A stretch of DNA of 18,512 bases from Caulobacteraceae bacterium (GCA_947456005.1 CANGRP010000013.1:1-18512), one strand, 5' to 3'. Positions 1 through 7,087 are shown, counted from the first letter of the stretch. The notes: a model not told the origin generated them from the letters alone. Program-made: numbers and translations.

Positions 1-48
1 GACCGGGGCCAGGCGCGCCGACCGGGTCCTCCCGCGCCCCGCGGGGAC

Positions 49-939
49 TTATTGCCGGGTTTCGCCGAGATGATCGCGGAAATGGCCGGCCAGCCGATCG
101 GCGGCGAGGTCCACCCGCGCCGGGTCGTCGTAGAAGTCCGTCTGGCCCTCGGATTCCACCCATTCGAGCCGGGCCAGGGACCCCAGCTTCCCTGCGAAAT
201 CCTCGGCCCAATGGGGCGAGAGCGCCCGCCTGGAATGGATCATCAGCGTCGGGATGCGAAGGCGGGCGGCCGCCGCCTGGACATCGAAGGGAATGAAATA
301 CTCGCGCGACATCACCGCAAAGGCGTTCCGATAGTTCGGATGCACGGCCCGCCGGGTGTAATAGTCGACCGTATCCGGCGTGCTCATGGCGGCGTCGCCT
401 TCGGGCGCTGCGGCGGGGATGGTCTCGATCACGCCCGTCTCCTCGAAGACTTCGCGGGCCCGTCTTCCCTGGGCGATCCGCCGCTCCAGTCCCTCGGGGT
501 CGGCGGCCCGCATGGCCACCGGGTCACGGTAATAGCCGGCGACCAGGCCGAGGGCGCGCACCGACGGCAGGGCCGCGGCCGCGTGCGCAATGTAGCCGCA
601 GCCCAGGCAGACGCCGGCGCCGCCCAGTCGCTCGGGGTCGATGTCCCGCCGGCTGGCCAGCCAGGCGAAGGCCGCCTGCAGGTCCTGCACCTTGCGGGGC
701 CAGAACTCATATCCCCTCGGCTCACCGCCGCTCTCGCCGAAATGCCTGTGGTCCAACGCCAGCGCGGCGAAGCCTTTTCGGGCCAGGGCGGCAGCGTAGA
801 CCCCGGTGACCTGCTCCTTCACGCTCGTCATCGGGCCCGCGACGACGAGGCCCGGGTGAGGGCCGGCGCCGGACGGCAGGTGAAGGTTCCCCACCACCCG
901 GACTCCGCCAACCTGCATGTCCATCGGTTCCATCGGCAT
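49..939 (-). CDS. alpha/beta hydrolase, dienelactone-hydrolase-like
   Basis: A 296-residue cytosolic alpha/beta-hydrolase-fold protein; the substrate cannot be told from sequence. Fold landmarks are the GPMTSVKEQ segment near residues 35-43, the GESGGEPRG segment at 68-76, and the nucleophile-elbow region GVCLGCGY at 109-116. In the nearest family pattern I know (GICASGGY) a Ser sits where this protein has Gly113, so the nucleophile is either Cys111, as in dienelactone hydrolases (G-x-C-x-G), or is missing. The usual C-terminal catalytic His is also not obvious: the region reads EGQTDFYDD at 264-272, and the only later histidines are H286 and H290. The ATG at 939 is used because GGAGG lies about 10 nt upstream, inside the end of the preceding gene, whose stop is only 3 nt away, so the two are co-transcribed. 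The family call is firm; activity is uncertain. Confidence 0.85.
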   Translation of the reverse strand: MPMEPMDMQVGGVRVVGNLHLPSGAGPHPGLVVAGPMTSVKEQVTGVYAAALARKGFAALALDHRHFGESGGEPRGYEFWPRKVQDLQAAFAWLASRRDIDPERLGGAGVCLGCGYIAHAAAALPSVRALGLVAGYYRDPVAMRAADPEGLERRIAQGRRAREVFEETGVIETIPAAAPEGDAAMSTPDTVDYYTRRAVHPNYRNAFAVMSREYFIPFDVQAAAARLRIPTLMIHSRRALSPHWAEDFAGKLGSLARLEWVESEGQTDFYDDPARVDLAADRLAGHFRDHLGETRQ

Positions 940-942
940 GGC

Positions 943-1554
943 TCAGTCGCCTCCACGGTCAACATGCAGGGCCGCCCGGGTGTTGACCGTCTTCTGGGCC
1001 ATCAGGGCGATGTTGAGATGCGCCATCGCTTCCAGGTAGCGGGCGTGGGTCAGGGGGCCGGCGACCAGGGGGTCGAAGCCGAGCCCTTCGGCGAACCCGG
1101 CGACGGCGTAGGCGGCGCGGACGTCATCGGCGGCGATGAAGGTGCTGATCCTGCGGCCGTTCTCGTTCAGGTCCTCCCATCGCATGCTGTCGGCGAAGAT
1201 AGTGTTGAAGGCCTTCACCAACCGGCAGTCGGGCAGGTCCTGGGCGACCCCTTCGGCGGCGGATTGACGCGGGTCCAGCGGAAGGGGCGCCCAGTCCGGA
1301 CCGACGGGATTGGTCGCATCGATCACGATCTTCCCGGCCAGTGCGCGCCGGAGGGGCGGAAGGGCCTCGGCGAGGGAAGAATAGGGGGAGGCGAGGATGA
1401 AGATATCTCCGAACGCCGCCGCCTCCCGTGCAGAGACCACAAACCCATCGGCCCTAAGCCGCCGGACGCCAAACCGGACATCATGCCCGCAGCGCGCCCC
1501 CAAAGCGCCCAGGGACCGAGCCAGGCTCCCGGCGCCGAGAAAACCAATCTTCAT
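943..1554 (-). CDS. NADPH-dependent F420 reductase-like NAD(P)-binding oxidoreductase
   Basis: A 203-residue single Rossmann-domain protein of the F420-dependent NADP reductase family (NpdG/STEAP-like). The N-terminus MKIGFLGAGSLARSLG is the dinucleotide-binding loop (G-A-G-x-x-A), and the VIDATNPV segment around residue 95 and KAFNTIF near 126 are family hallmarks. Family members move hydride between NADPH and a flavin-type cofactor; in Caulobacter-like bacteria the real partner need not be F420. The reading frame extends upstream to 1614, but the ATG at 1554 is preferred: AAGGAGG lies 5 nt upstream (1560-1566) and the Rossmann strand starts at once. It is the first gene of an operon with the alpha/beta hydrolase (3-nt gap) and is divergent from a HxlR regulator, which probably controls it. 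Confidence 0.86.
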   Translation of the reverse strand: MKIGFLGAGSLARSLGALGARCGHDVRFGVRRLRADGFVVSAREAAAFGDIFILASPYSSLAEALPPLRRALAGKIVIDATNPVGPDWAPLPLDPRQSAAEGVAQDLPDCRLVKAFNTIFADSMRWEDLNENGRRISTFIAADDVRAAYAVAGFAEGLGFDPLVAGPLTHARYLEAMAHLNIALMAQKTVNTRAALHVDRGGD

Positions 1555-1562
1555 GGGGACCT

Positions 1563-1592
1563 CCTTGCGAACCTCGCCAGCAAGGCTGTAAG
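1563..1592 (+). promoter_or_regulatory. candidate hxlR promoter with an inverted-repeat operator
   Basis: In the 70-bp divergent spacer, CCTTGC (1563-1568) and GCAAGG (1580-1585) form a perfect 6-bp inverted repeat with an 11-bp spacer. It overlies a possible promoter for the HxlR gene, TTGCGAA (1565-1571), 13 bp, GCTGTAAG (1585-1592), which partly fits the Caulobacter housekeeping pattern. The left arm also overlaps the ribosome-binding site of the oppositely transcribed oxidoreductase gene. Autoregulation by HxlR is inference. Confidence 0.35.
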
Positions 1593-1624
1593 GGACAAGG
1601 ACGATCTGGAGCAACTAGGTACCC

Positions 1625-2020
1625 ATGAGTAACCTTCATCTCCTTCAGCCACCGGAACCGGCGCCCGACGCCTTCATCGCCGCCTGCCCCTCCCGGGGGC
1701 TTATCGCCCGTCTGGGCGAGAAGTGGGCCCTTCTGGCGATCATCGCCCTGGCGGACGAACCGGTCCGGTTCGGCGCGCTGAAGCGGCGACTGGAAGGGAT
1801 CAGCGCCAAGATGCTGGGTCAGACCCTCAGGACGCTGGAGCGCGACGGTCTAGTGGAACGCAGCGTCCTGGCCACGCGGCCGATCGCCGTCGACTATCGC
1901 CTGACACGCCGGGGCGACGACCTCCTGCCGCTGGCGCGCAGCCTCAAGCGGTGGGCGGAGACCCATCTTGCGGACATCGAGGCGGACAACCGCCGCTATG
2001 ACGAGCGGGAGGCCCACTGA
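1625..2020 (+). CDS. HxlR-family winged-helix transcriptional regulator
   Basis: A 131-residue HxlR-type DNA-binding protein. The family opening CPSRGLIARLGEKWALLAII (around residues 21-40) carries the conserved Cys followed by the GxKW helix. It leads into the helix-turn-helix RFGALKRRLEGISAKMLGQTL and the wing region LERDGLVERSV, ending in the typical YRLTRRGDDLLP strand. HxlR proteins bind as dimers and often sense electrophiles or quinones through the N-terminal Cys (here about Cys21); whether this one does is unknown. Translation starts at the ATG at 1625; the Shine-Dalgarno is weak (GGAG at 1608-1611 is far away). It is divergent from the oxidoreductase/hydrolase operon, the usual arrangement of a local regulator with its target. 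Confidence 0.92.
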   Translation: MSNLHLLQPPEPAPDAFIAACPSRGLIARLGEKWALLAIIALADEPVRFGALKRRLEGISAKMLGQTLRTLERDGLVERSVLATRPIAVDYRLTRRGDDLLPLARSLKRWAETHLADIEADNRRYDEREAH

Positions 2021-2065
2021 GGCCGGGGAAGGGGCCCCAAGGTCGCCCCCGGGACCGAGGCCCGC

Positions 2066-2395
2066 CTACTTCCGCTTCTGCTTGCGGGCGGCGTAGCGCA
2101 GGTCGCGGGCTTCTTTCTGGCGGGCGCGGAGGTCCAGCTCGCGGGCTTCCTGGGTGATGGCCTCATCCTCCAGGCGCAGGCGCTCAGCCTCGGCTGCGGC
2201 GGCGCGCTTGGCTTCGCGCTCGGCGTTTCGGGCGGCGCGGACGGCCTCCAGCTCGGCGGCGGCGGCGGCCTTGCGGGCCTCAAGATCGGGATCCGTGACG
2301 CTGGGTTTGGGCTTGAATCGTTCCAGCATCGCCTTCTTGGCGGCGGCGGACGCCTGCTGGCGGTCTTCGTACTTCATGCCCTTGGGTTCGGCCAT
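2066..2395 (-). CDS. DUF6481 family protein, alanine/charge-rich helical
   Basis: A 109-residue protein with no catalytic motif. After the opening MAEPKGMKYEDRQQASAAAK it is almost entirely Ala, Arg, Glu and Lys, consistent with one long alpha-helix or coiled coil from about residue 40 to the basic end (AARKQKRK). It resembles the small DUF6481 proteins of Caulobacterales, sphingomonads and rhizobia (LLERF and DP-x-x-x-ARKAA segments), whose function is unknown. Nucleic-acid or ribosome association is only suggested by the basic tail. The start at 2395 has a poor Shine-Dalgarno; an alternative ATG is 6 codons in. It lies about 90 nt downstream of tRNA-Gly on the same strand and could be transcribed from the tRNA promoter. 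Confidence 0.72.
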   Translation of the reverse strand: MAEPKGMKYEDRQQASAAAKKAMLERFKPKPSVTDPDLEARKAAAAAELEAVRAARNAEREAKRAAAAEAERLRLEDEAITQEARELDLRARQKEARDLRYAARKQKRK

Positions 2396-2483
2396 TTGTT
2401 CTCAGCGTTCGACGTTCGGGAGGGCGATTGCGGGCCGTCGCCCCCGAAGTCCGGGGCCGCCCAGCCTGCGACGTGACCGATTC

Positions 2484-2558
2484 TGGAGCGGGCGAGGCGA
2501 TTCGAACGCCCGACCCCAACCTTGGCAAGGTTGTGCTCTACCCCTGAGCTACGCCCGC
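2484..2558 (-). tRNA. tRNA-Gly (anticodon GCC)
   Basis: Read on the minus strand, the sequence folds as a complete cloverleaf: acceptor arms GCGGGCG/CGCCCGC (2552-2558 with 2488-2494), D-arm GCTCAGGGGTAGAGC, anticodon stem CAACC/GGTTG around the loop TTGCCAA giving anticodon GCC, and a T-arm with TTCGAAT. The CCA end is encoded (2484-2486) after discriminator T, 75 nt in all. It reads GGC/GGU glycine codons, GGC being heavily used at this GC content. Downstream, CCCCG(N5)CGGGG at 2442-2456 could be a weak hairpin but lacks a T-run. Confidence 0.97.
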
Positions 2559-2601
2559 GCTCCGTGAGGCTCCTTGCGGGGCCCCGATGTTCGGGAGCCG
2601 G

Positions 2602-2630
2602 CTTATGGCAGAGGGCCGGCGGCTTGGCAA
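2602..2630 (-). promoter_or_regulatory. candidate promoter of tRNA-Gly
   Basis: On the minus strand TTGCCAA (2624-2630), a 14-bp spacer and GCCATAAG (2602-2609) fit the Caulobacter TTGACGS-N10-14-GCTANAWC pattern (about 6 of 8 in the -10 part). This would give a leader of some 35-40 nt before the tRNA. A gccggc(N12)gccggc inverted repeat overlaps it. Confidence 0.4.
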
Positions 2631-2637
2631 GACGGTC

Positions 2638-3381
2638 TCAGCCGAGGAAGCGGGGGGTCTTGAGGCGACGCTTGTTCACGTGCTCGGCGGGGGCGGGGCC
2701 GGTCTCGTCCGGCAGTTCGCCGCGGAAGTAGAAGCGCTGCCAGGCCTCCTTGGTGGCCTCGGGGTCGAAGCGCATGATCCGGCGGTTGAACTCGGCCCGG
2801 TGTTTCTCCCAGGCCTCGTACTGCCCGCGCAGCTCGGGATTTCGGGCCATGGAACGGATCACGGGCTGGAAGTCCGCCATCTCGCGGTCCTTGATCACGG
2901 TGATGAAGCAGAAGGGCTCGCCCTTCTCGAACCGCACCTTGCCGGGGCGGGTGAAGATCCAGTTCATGGTGAAGGGGAAGGGGAGCCAATCCGTCTCCAC
3001 CAGGCCCGACAGGGGCTGGATGCCGTCCTTCACATGGTTGGGCGGGCCCTGGGCCAGGACCGACCAGCCGGGTGGGGTCCGGAAGAGATAGCCGGGGTGC
3101 ATGGTCACCACCCCCGAGGAAAAGTGGCTCATCACGAACCGATGGAACTCAGGATGCGGCCGGTCGGGGGTGAGGGTGATGTCCTCCTGCATGACCCCGC
3201 CGTTCCACTCGGCGGTGAAGCTCATGGGGCAGAGGATCTCCCAGCCCGTGGTGTTGGCCATGGACAGGGGCAGGCAGCGATAGGGATGCCGGGCGGCGAA
3301 CTTGTCCATCCAGGCGCGCTGGGGCCGGCCGGGCACGATCTCGGGCGGGCGGTCGGCGGTGGGATAGCACTCGAGCTCCAT
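2638..3381 (-). CDS. DUF6065 family protein
   Basis: A 247-residue cytosolic protein of the uncharacterised DUF6065 family. Recognisable stretches are the opening MELECYPTADRPPEIVPG, GWEILCP, SHFSSGVVTMHPGYLFRTPPGW near residues 93-114, and VETDWLPFPFTMNWIFTRPG followed by FEKGEPFCFIT. No function is established that I know of; the His, Trp and Pro-rich core resembles no catalytic motif I recognise. The same frame stays open upstream to 3936, but that part is antisense to ProXp-ala. The ATG at 3381 has AGGAG 6 nt upstream and matches the family N-terminus. It is divergent from ProXp-ala across 102 bp and ends about 80 bp before the tRNA gene. Confidence 0.88.
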   Translation of the reverse strand: MELECYPTADRPPEIVPGRPQRAWMDKFAARHPYRCLPLSMANTTGWEILCPMSFTAEWNGGVMQEDITLTPDRPHPEFHRFVMSHFSSGVVTMHPGYLFRTPPGWSVLAQGPPNHVKDGIQPLSGLVETDWLPFPFTMNWIFTRPGKVRFEKGEPFCFITVIKDREMADFQPVIRSMARNPELRGQYEAWEKHRAEFNRRIMRFDPEATKEAWQRFYFRGELPDETGPAPAEHVNKRRLKTPRFLG

Positions 3382-3415
3382 GGCGGGCTCCTGGTCCTGT
3401 TCTGTCCTGTCCTTC

Positions 3416-3445
3416 CCCTTAGCGAGGGCGCGCGCGCAGCGTCCA
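3416..3445 (-). promoter_or_regulatory. candidate promoter of the DUF6065 gene
   Basis: On the minus strand TGGACGC (3439-3445) matches TTGACGS at six of seven positions. It is followed after 15 bp by GCTAAGGG (3416-3423), a partial -10. The spacer contains an alternating GCGCGCGC run. The spacer is one base longer than the usual range, so this is tentative. Confidence 0.3.
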
Positions 3446-3483
3446 CCGCTTTTCCGGCAGGCAGGGGAAGGGTAAGGAGCGCC

Positions 3484-4002
3484 ATGCTCGACCGCGACGG
3501 CCTCCTCGACCTCTTCGACCAGCTGGGGATGGCGCACGCCACCCTGGACCATCCGGCGGTCTTCCGGGTCGGCGAAGGGGCGGAGATCAAGGCGAGGATT
3601 CCCGGCGCCCACACCAAGAACCTGTTCCTGAAGGACGCCCGGGGCGACCTCTGGCTGGTCTGCGCCAGGGACGACACCGCCATCGACCTGAAGCGCCTGC
3701 ACGGGGTGATCGGCTCGGCCCGCCTGTCCTTCGGCGCTGCAGACCTGATGGAGGCCAGCCTGGGGGTGACGCCCGGCTCGGTGACCCTGTTCGCCCTCGT
3801 GAATGATCCGCTGCACCGGGTGCGGCTGGTCCTCGATCTCGCCCTCGCCGAGGCCAACCAGGTCAGCTTCCATCCCCTCGAGAACACCGCCACCACCACG
3901 GTGGACCAGGCGAGCCTTCGCCGGCTTCTGGAGCACCTGAGCCGCGAGCCCCTGGTGGTGGATTTCCCGCGCCTGGCGCTCTGTCCGCTTCCGGCGCGTT
4001 GA
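3484..4002 (+). CDS. ProXp-ala-type aminoacyl-tRNA deacylase (YbaK/ProX family)
   Basis: A 172-residue stand-alone homologue of the prolyl-tRNA synthetase editing (INS) domain. Proteins of this type hydrolyse mischarged Ala-tRNA(Pro) in trans, which matters in alphaproteobacteria whose ProRS lacks its own editing domain. Visible hallmarks are HTKNLFLKD at 43-51, with the conserved Lys45 and Lys50 at the numbering used for the Caulobacter protein, the GSVTLFAL segment near 100, and FHPLENTATTTV in the C-terminal part, the substrate-pocket strand. The length is typical for the family. The ATG at 3484 has AGGAG close upstream. It is followed 54 bp later by cnoX and may share a transcript with it. 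The ProXp-ala subtype is chosen over YbaK because of the HTKNLFLKD and HPLENTATT motifs. Confidence 0.93.
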   Translation: MLDRDGLLDLFDQLGMAHATLDHPAVFRVGEGAEIKARIPGAHTKNLFLKDARGDLWLVCARDDTAIDLKRLHGVIGSARLSFGAADLMEASLGVTPGSVTLFALVNDPLHRVRLVLDLALAEANQVSFHPLENTATTTVDQASLRRLLEHLSREPLVVDFPRLALCPLPAR

Positions 4003-4056
4003 AGCCGCGGCCCGGAAGGTCCATCTTGCACCCTCAACTTCCCCACGGAGAGCCTC

Positions 4057-4965
4057 ATGGCGCTGATCGGTGAAAACTCGGCCCCCCTCCCGGGTGCGGC
4101 GCCCGCCGGCCTGATCAAGGACGGGACCGACGCCGGCTTCATGGCCGACGTGATCGAGGCCTCACGCGAGACGCCGGTCATCGTCGACTTCTGGGCGCCC
4201 TGGTGCGGTCCCTGCAAGCAGCTGGGCCCGGCCATCGAGCGCGCCGTCACCGCCGCCAGGGGCAAGGTGAAACTGGTGAAGATCGACATCGACCAGCACC
4301 CCCAGTTCGCCGGCCAGCTGCGGGTCCAGTCCATTCCCGCCGTCTTCGCCTTTGTAGGCGGGCGGCCCGTGGACGGCTTTACCGGCGCCCTACCCGAGAG
4401 CCAGATCAAGGCCTTCGTCGAGCGTCTGGCCGCCCAGGCCCCCGCCGACGCGGGCGATGAACTGATCGCCGTGGGGCGCGAGGCCCTGGAGGCCGGCGAC
4501 CTGAACACCGCCGCCCAGGCCTTCGCACGGGTTTTGCAGTCTGACCCTCAGGAGGTCCGCGCCCTGGGCGGCATGGCCCGGGTCTATCTGGAGGGCGGCG
4601 ACCTGGAGCGCGCTGCCGAGATCGCCGCCATGGCGCCGGAAGGGGCCAAGGACCCGGGGCTGGAGAGCGTGCGCGCCGCCCTCGCCCTGGCCGACGCCGC
4701 CCCCGCCGAGACCGCCGCCTTCGAGGCGCGGCTGGCGGCCGATCCCGCAGACCACGAGGCCCGCTTTGAGCTGGCCCGGGCCCTGGCCGGCGCCGGGCGG
4801 CTGGAGGCGGCCATGGACCACCTCCTGCAGATCATCGCCGCCGACCGCGACTGGAACGAAGGCGCGGCGCGGGCCCAGCTGCTGACCGTCTTTGAAGCAG
4901 CCGGCGCCGCCTCCGACCTGGCCCGGCAGGGCCGGCGGCGGCTTTCCGCCATCCTGTTCTCCTAA
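4057..4965 (+). CDS. cnoX: CnoX/YbbN chaperedoxin (thioredoxin + TPR)
   Basis: A 302-residue cytosolic protein. The thioredoxin domain (about residues 15-130) has an intact WCGPC active site at Cys50/Cys53 and cis-Pro in the VQSIPAVFAF segment. A C-terminal helical half (about 150-300) carries TPR-like repeats such as EALEAGDLNTAAQAFARVL. CnoX proteins hold unfolding or oxidation-prone clients and pass them to GroEL or DnaK. The E. coli protein has lost the first Cys, whereas the intact CxxC here predicts real disulfide reductase activity, as in Caulobacter. The Shine-Dalgarno is modest (GGAGA). A possible TTGAAGC -35 overlaps the stop of the preceding gene, but no good -10 follows. It is first in a run with the LON-domain and Trm112-like genes. 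Confidence 0.93.
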   Translation: MALIGENSAPLPGAAPAGLIKDGTDAGFMADVIEASRETPVIVDFWAPWCGPCKQLGPAIERAVTAARGKVKLVKIDIDQHPQFAGQLRVQSIPAVFAFVGGRPVDGFTGALPESQIKAFVERLAAQAPADAGDELIAVGREALEAGDLNTAAQAFARVLQSDPQEVRALGGMARVYLEGGDLERAAEIAAMAPEGAKDPGLESVRAALALADAAPAETAAFEARLAADPADHEARFELARALAGAGRLEAAMDHLLQIIAADRDWNEGAARAQLLTVFEAAGAASDLARQGRRRLSAILFS

Positions 4966-4969
4966 GTCG

Positions 4970-5620
4970 ATGGCGTCCCGGCCCCTCCGCATCGAACTGC
5001 CGCAGACCCTTCCGGTCTTTCCTCTGGACGGCGCCCTGCTGCTGCCCGGGGCGGAGCTGCCCCTGCGCATCTTCGAGCCCCGGTACCTGAACATGCTGGA
5101 CGACGTCATGGCCGGCGCCCGAATGATCGGCATGGTCCAGACCTCCGGCGGCGACCGGGCCCAGCCCAGCCTGGCGCGCATTGGGTGCGCCGGGCGGGTC
5201 ACCCGGTTCCGGGACGGCGCGGAAGGGGACTACCTGATCACCCTGACGGGCGTCTGCCGCTTCCGGATGGTGGAGGAGCTGGACCGCCCGACCCCCTACC
5301 GGCAGGTGAAGGCCGATTTTTCTCCGTTTACGGATGATCTGGAGCCAGGTCGCCGGACGGGGGGTGAACGCGCCCGGCTTTCGAAGGCCCTGAGGGCCTA
5401 TCTGAACCGCCGCGACCTCGACGTAGACGACTCGGCCCTCAATGCCGCTCCCCTCGACGAACTGGTCGCCGGCCTGGCGATGAGCCTGCCCTTCTCGCCT
5501 GCGGAAAAGCAGGCCCTCCTGGAGGCGCCCGACCGCGCTGACCGTCAGGACGTGCTGACCGCTCTTCTCGAGATCGACGCCCTGGGCGATGACGACGGTC
5601 CGCCCGAGACCCTGCAATAG
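4970..5620 (+). CDS. LON substrate-binding domain protein
   Basis: A 216-residue protein consisting only of the LON N-terminal domain (PUA-like fold), without the AAA and protease parts of Lon. The opening LPQTLPVFPLDGALLLPGAELPLRIFEPRYL is split by the family motif PLRIFEPRY at about residues 32-40; GRVTRFRDG and the helical C-terminus (SLPFSPAEKQALLEAPD) are also typical. The role is unclear; the domain recognises substrates in Lon, and a proteostasis function with CnoX is inferred from adjacency. The ATG at 4970 lies 4 nt after the cnoX stop with no clear Shine-Dalgarno, so translation is probably coupled. Confidence 0.93.
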   Translation: MASRPLRIELPQTLPVFPLDGALLLPGAELPLRIFEPRYLNMLDDVMAGARMIGMVQTSGGDRAQPSLARIGCAGRVTRFRDGAEGDYLITLTGVCRFRMVEELDRPTPYRQVKADFSPFTDDLEPGRRTGGERARLSKALRAYLNRRDLDVDDSALNAAPLDELVAGLAMSLPFSPAEKQALLEAPDRADRQDVLTALLEIDALGDDDGPPETLQ

Positions 5621-5628
5621 GACCGCAC

Positions 5629-5838
5629 ATGTCCGAGACGCCTTCCGATCCGCCCCTTCCCGCGCTTGACGCCGGACTGGACCCGCGCCTGCTGGAGATC
5701 CTGGTCTGCCCGGTGACCCACGGCCCCCTGGAGTACGACCGGGCGGCGGGGGAGCTGATCAGCCGCAAGGCGAACCTGGCCTACCCGGTCCGGGACGGCG
5801 TTCCCGTCATGTTGCCCGAGGAAGCCCGGGCGCTCTGA
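5629..5838 (+). CDS. Trm112-like small protein (YcaR/DUF343)
   Basis: A 69-residue Trm112/YcaR-type protein. The core LDPRLLEILVCPVTHGPLEY, then ELISRKANLAYPVRDGVPVML, is the family signature. As in other alphaproteobacterial members only the first Cys of the CPxCxG motif remains (CPVTHGPL), so zinc binding through four Cys is not expected. Trm112 proteins activate methyltransferases in eukaryotes and archaea; the bacterial partner is uncertain. It starts 8 nt after the LON-domain gene with AGGA upstream and is the last gene of that run, ending 7 bp from the convergent hydroxylase gene. Confidence 0.93.
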   Translation: MSETPSDPPLPALDAGLDPRLLEILVCPVTHGPLEYDRAAGELISRKANLAYPVRDGVPVMLPEEARAL

Positions 5839-5845
5839 CCAGGCT

Positions 5846-7087
5846 TCAGGGCGCCTCGCCGCGGAGGAGCCGCGGCAGGTCGCCGACGGCGCCGCCGGCC
5901 TCCTGCATGAAGAAGCGCCGGGCGGGGCCGATCCGGTTCACCGTCGACAGGCCGAGGCCGCGGACGGCCCTCAGGATCGGGTTGTCATTCGAGAACAATC
6001 GGACGAAGGCGTCCGCCGCCACCGCCAGGCCGATATTGTCGACGCTGCGCCAGCGGGCGTAGCGGTCCAGTACGACCTCCGAGCCCATGTCCTCCCCGAG
6101 CCGGACAGCCTCGACCAGGACCTGGACGAGGGCCGCAGCGTCCTTCAGGCCCAGGTTCAGACCCTGGCCCGCCACCGGGTGCACCCCATGGGCGGCGTCG
6201 CCCAGGAGGGCGGCGCGGGGGGCGGTGATGGTCTCGGGCAGGTGCAGGGACAGGGGGTAGGTGAAGACCGGACCTTCCAGACGGGGCCGGCCCAGGAGGT
6301 CGCCGAACCGGCGCTGCAGGTGGGCGTGGAAGATCTCTGGGCGGGCGGTCCGCAGGGCCTCGGCCCGGGTGGGGGATTCGGTCCAGACCAGGCTTGCGCG
6401 CTGGTCGGTCAGCGGCAGGATGGCGAAGGGGCCGGAGGGCAGGAAGTATTCGTGGGCGACGCCGCCGTGCGGCTGGTCCAGCCGGACCGTCGCCACCACC
6501 CCGGTCTGGGGATAGGTCCAGCCCGTGCTGCGGATCCCCGCCGCCGCAGCCACGGCGGAGCTTCGGCCCTCGGCGCCAACGGCGAGGGGTGCGGTCAGGA
6601 CCCGGCCGTCCTCCAGGCGGACCACCGCCGCTCCGGGGGTAACGTCGACCCCGGCGACCCGGGCTGGGGCCAGGACCTGGACCCCCTCGCGCCGGACGGC
6701 CGCCGCGAGGGCGGCGCGGATCCGCCGGTTCTCGATCATGAAGCCCAGGGGCTCGCCTTCCACCCGGTCGGCGATCTCGGCGGCGTCAAAGCGAAGAAAG
6801 GCCGAAGGGGGCGTCCCGGCGGAAGGGCCGGGCGTTCGACCGTCCGTGACAAGGATCTCGGCGATGCGCTCGGCATGAGGCTCGAGGTCGTCGGCGAGGC
6901 CGAGGGCCCGCCATTGGCGGAAGCTGGAATAGGCGATGGCCGAGGCCCGTCCGTCAAAGGCGGGCGCCAGCTGGGCCTCGAAGGGTTGTGCGTCAACCAG
7001 GATGGGTTTCAGGTCGCTGCGCGCCAGGCCGAGGGCGAGGGTCGCGCCGGCCATGCCAGCGCCGGCGATGATCACGTCGGCGTCCAT
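5846..7087 (-). CDS. UbiH/UbiF/VisC/COQ6-family ubiquinone hydroxylase
   Basis: A 413-residue class A flavoprotein monooxygenase. The N-terminal FAD-binding loop is GAGMAG at 9-14, followed by the DGRASAIAYSS segment of COQ6-type enzymes. The second FAD motif GDAAHGVHPVAGQGLNLGLKD lies in the C-terminal third. Family members hydroxylate the aromatic ring of ubiquinone precursors using NAD(P)H and O2 and act at the membrane in a Ubi complex. Which ring position is attacked cannot be decided, so no symbol is given. The start at 7087 opens directly into the Rossmann strand (MDADVIIAG) but lacks a good Shine-Dalgarno. An in-frame ATG at 7171 exists upstream but also lacks one and lies inside a hairpin. 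Confidence 0.92.
   Translation of the reverse strand: MDADVIIAGAGMAGATLALGLARSDLKPILVDAQPFEAQLAPAFDGRASAIAYSSFRQWRALGLADDLEPHAERIAEILVTDGRTPGPSAGTPPSAFLRFDAAEIADRVEGEPLGFMIENRRIRAALAAAVRREGVQVLAPARVAGVDVTPGAAVVRLEDGRVLTAPLAVGAEGRSSAVAAAAGIRSTGWTYPQTGVVATVRLDQPHGGVAHEYFLPSGPFAILPLTDQRASLVWTESPTRAEALRTARPEIFHAHLQRRFGDLLGRPRLEGPVFTYPLSLHLPETITAPRAALLGDAAHGVHPVAGQGLNLGLKDAAALVQVLVEAVRLGEDMGSEVVLDRYARWRSVDNIGLAVAADAFVRLFSNDNPILRAVRGLGLSTVNRIGPARRFFMQEAGGAVGDLPRLLRGEAP

Noticed and set aside
37..46. CCCCGCGGGG palindrome after the hydrolase gene as a terminator
   Set aside because: A 10-bp palindrome without loop or T-run is common by chance at this GC content.
1555..1614. Upstream start for the F420-reductase-like gene (20 extra residues)
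   Set aside because: The extra residues precede the Rossmann strand without homology and cover the promoter region; AAGGAGG sits before the ATG at 1554.
52..1632. Long plus-strand open frame (526 codons) over the hydrolase and oxidoreductase genes
   Set aside because: It is antisense to two genes with clear family motifs; long antisense frames are expected at this GC content. The translation has no recognisable domain.
3428..3437. Alternating GC run as a Z-DNA or regulatory repeat
   Set aside because: Too short and expected by composition.
2587..3483. Plus-strand frame continuing upstream of ProXp-ala
   Set aside because: It is antisense to the DUF6065 gene; the real start at 3484 has a Shine-Dalgarno and matches the family N-terminus.
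3382..3936. N-terminal extension of the DUF6065 frame
   Set aside because: It is antisense to ProXp-ala and lacks homology; AGGAG before the ATG at 3381 marks the start.
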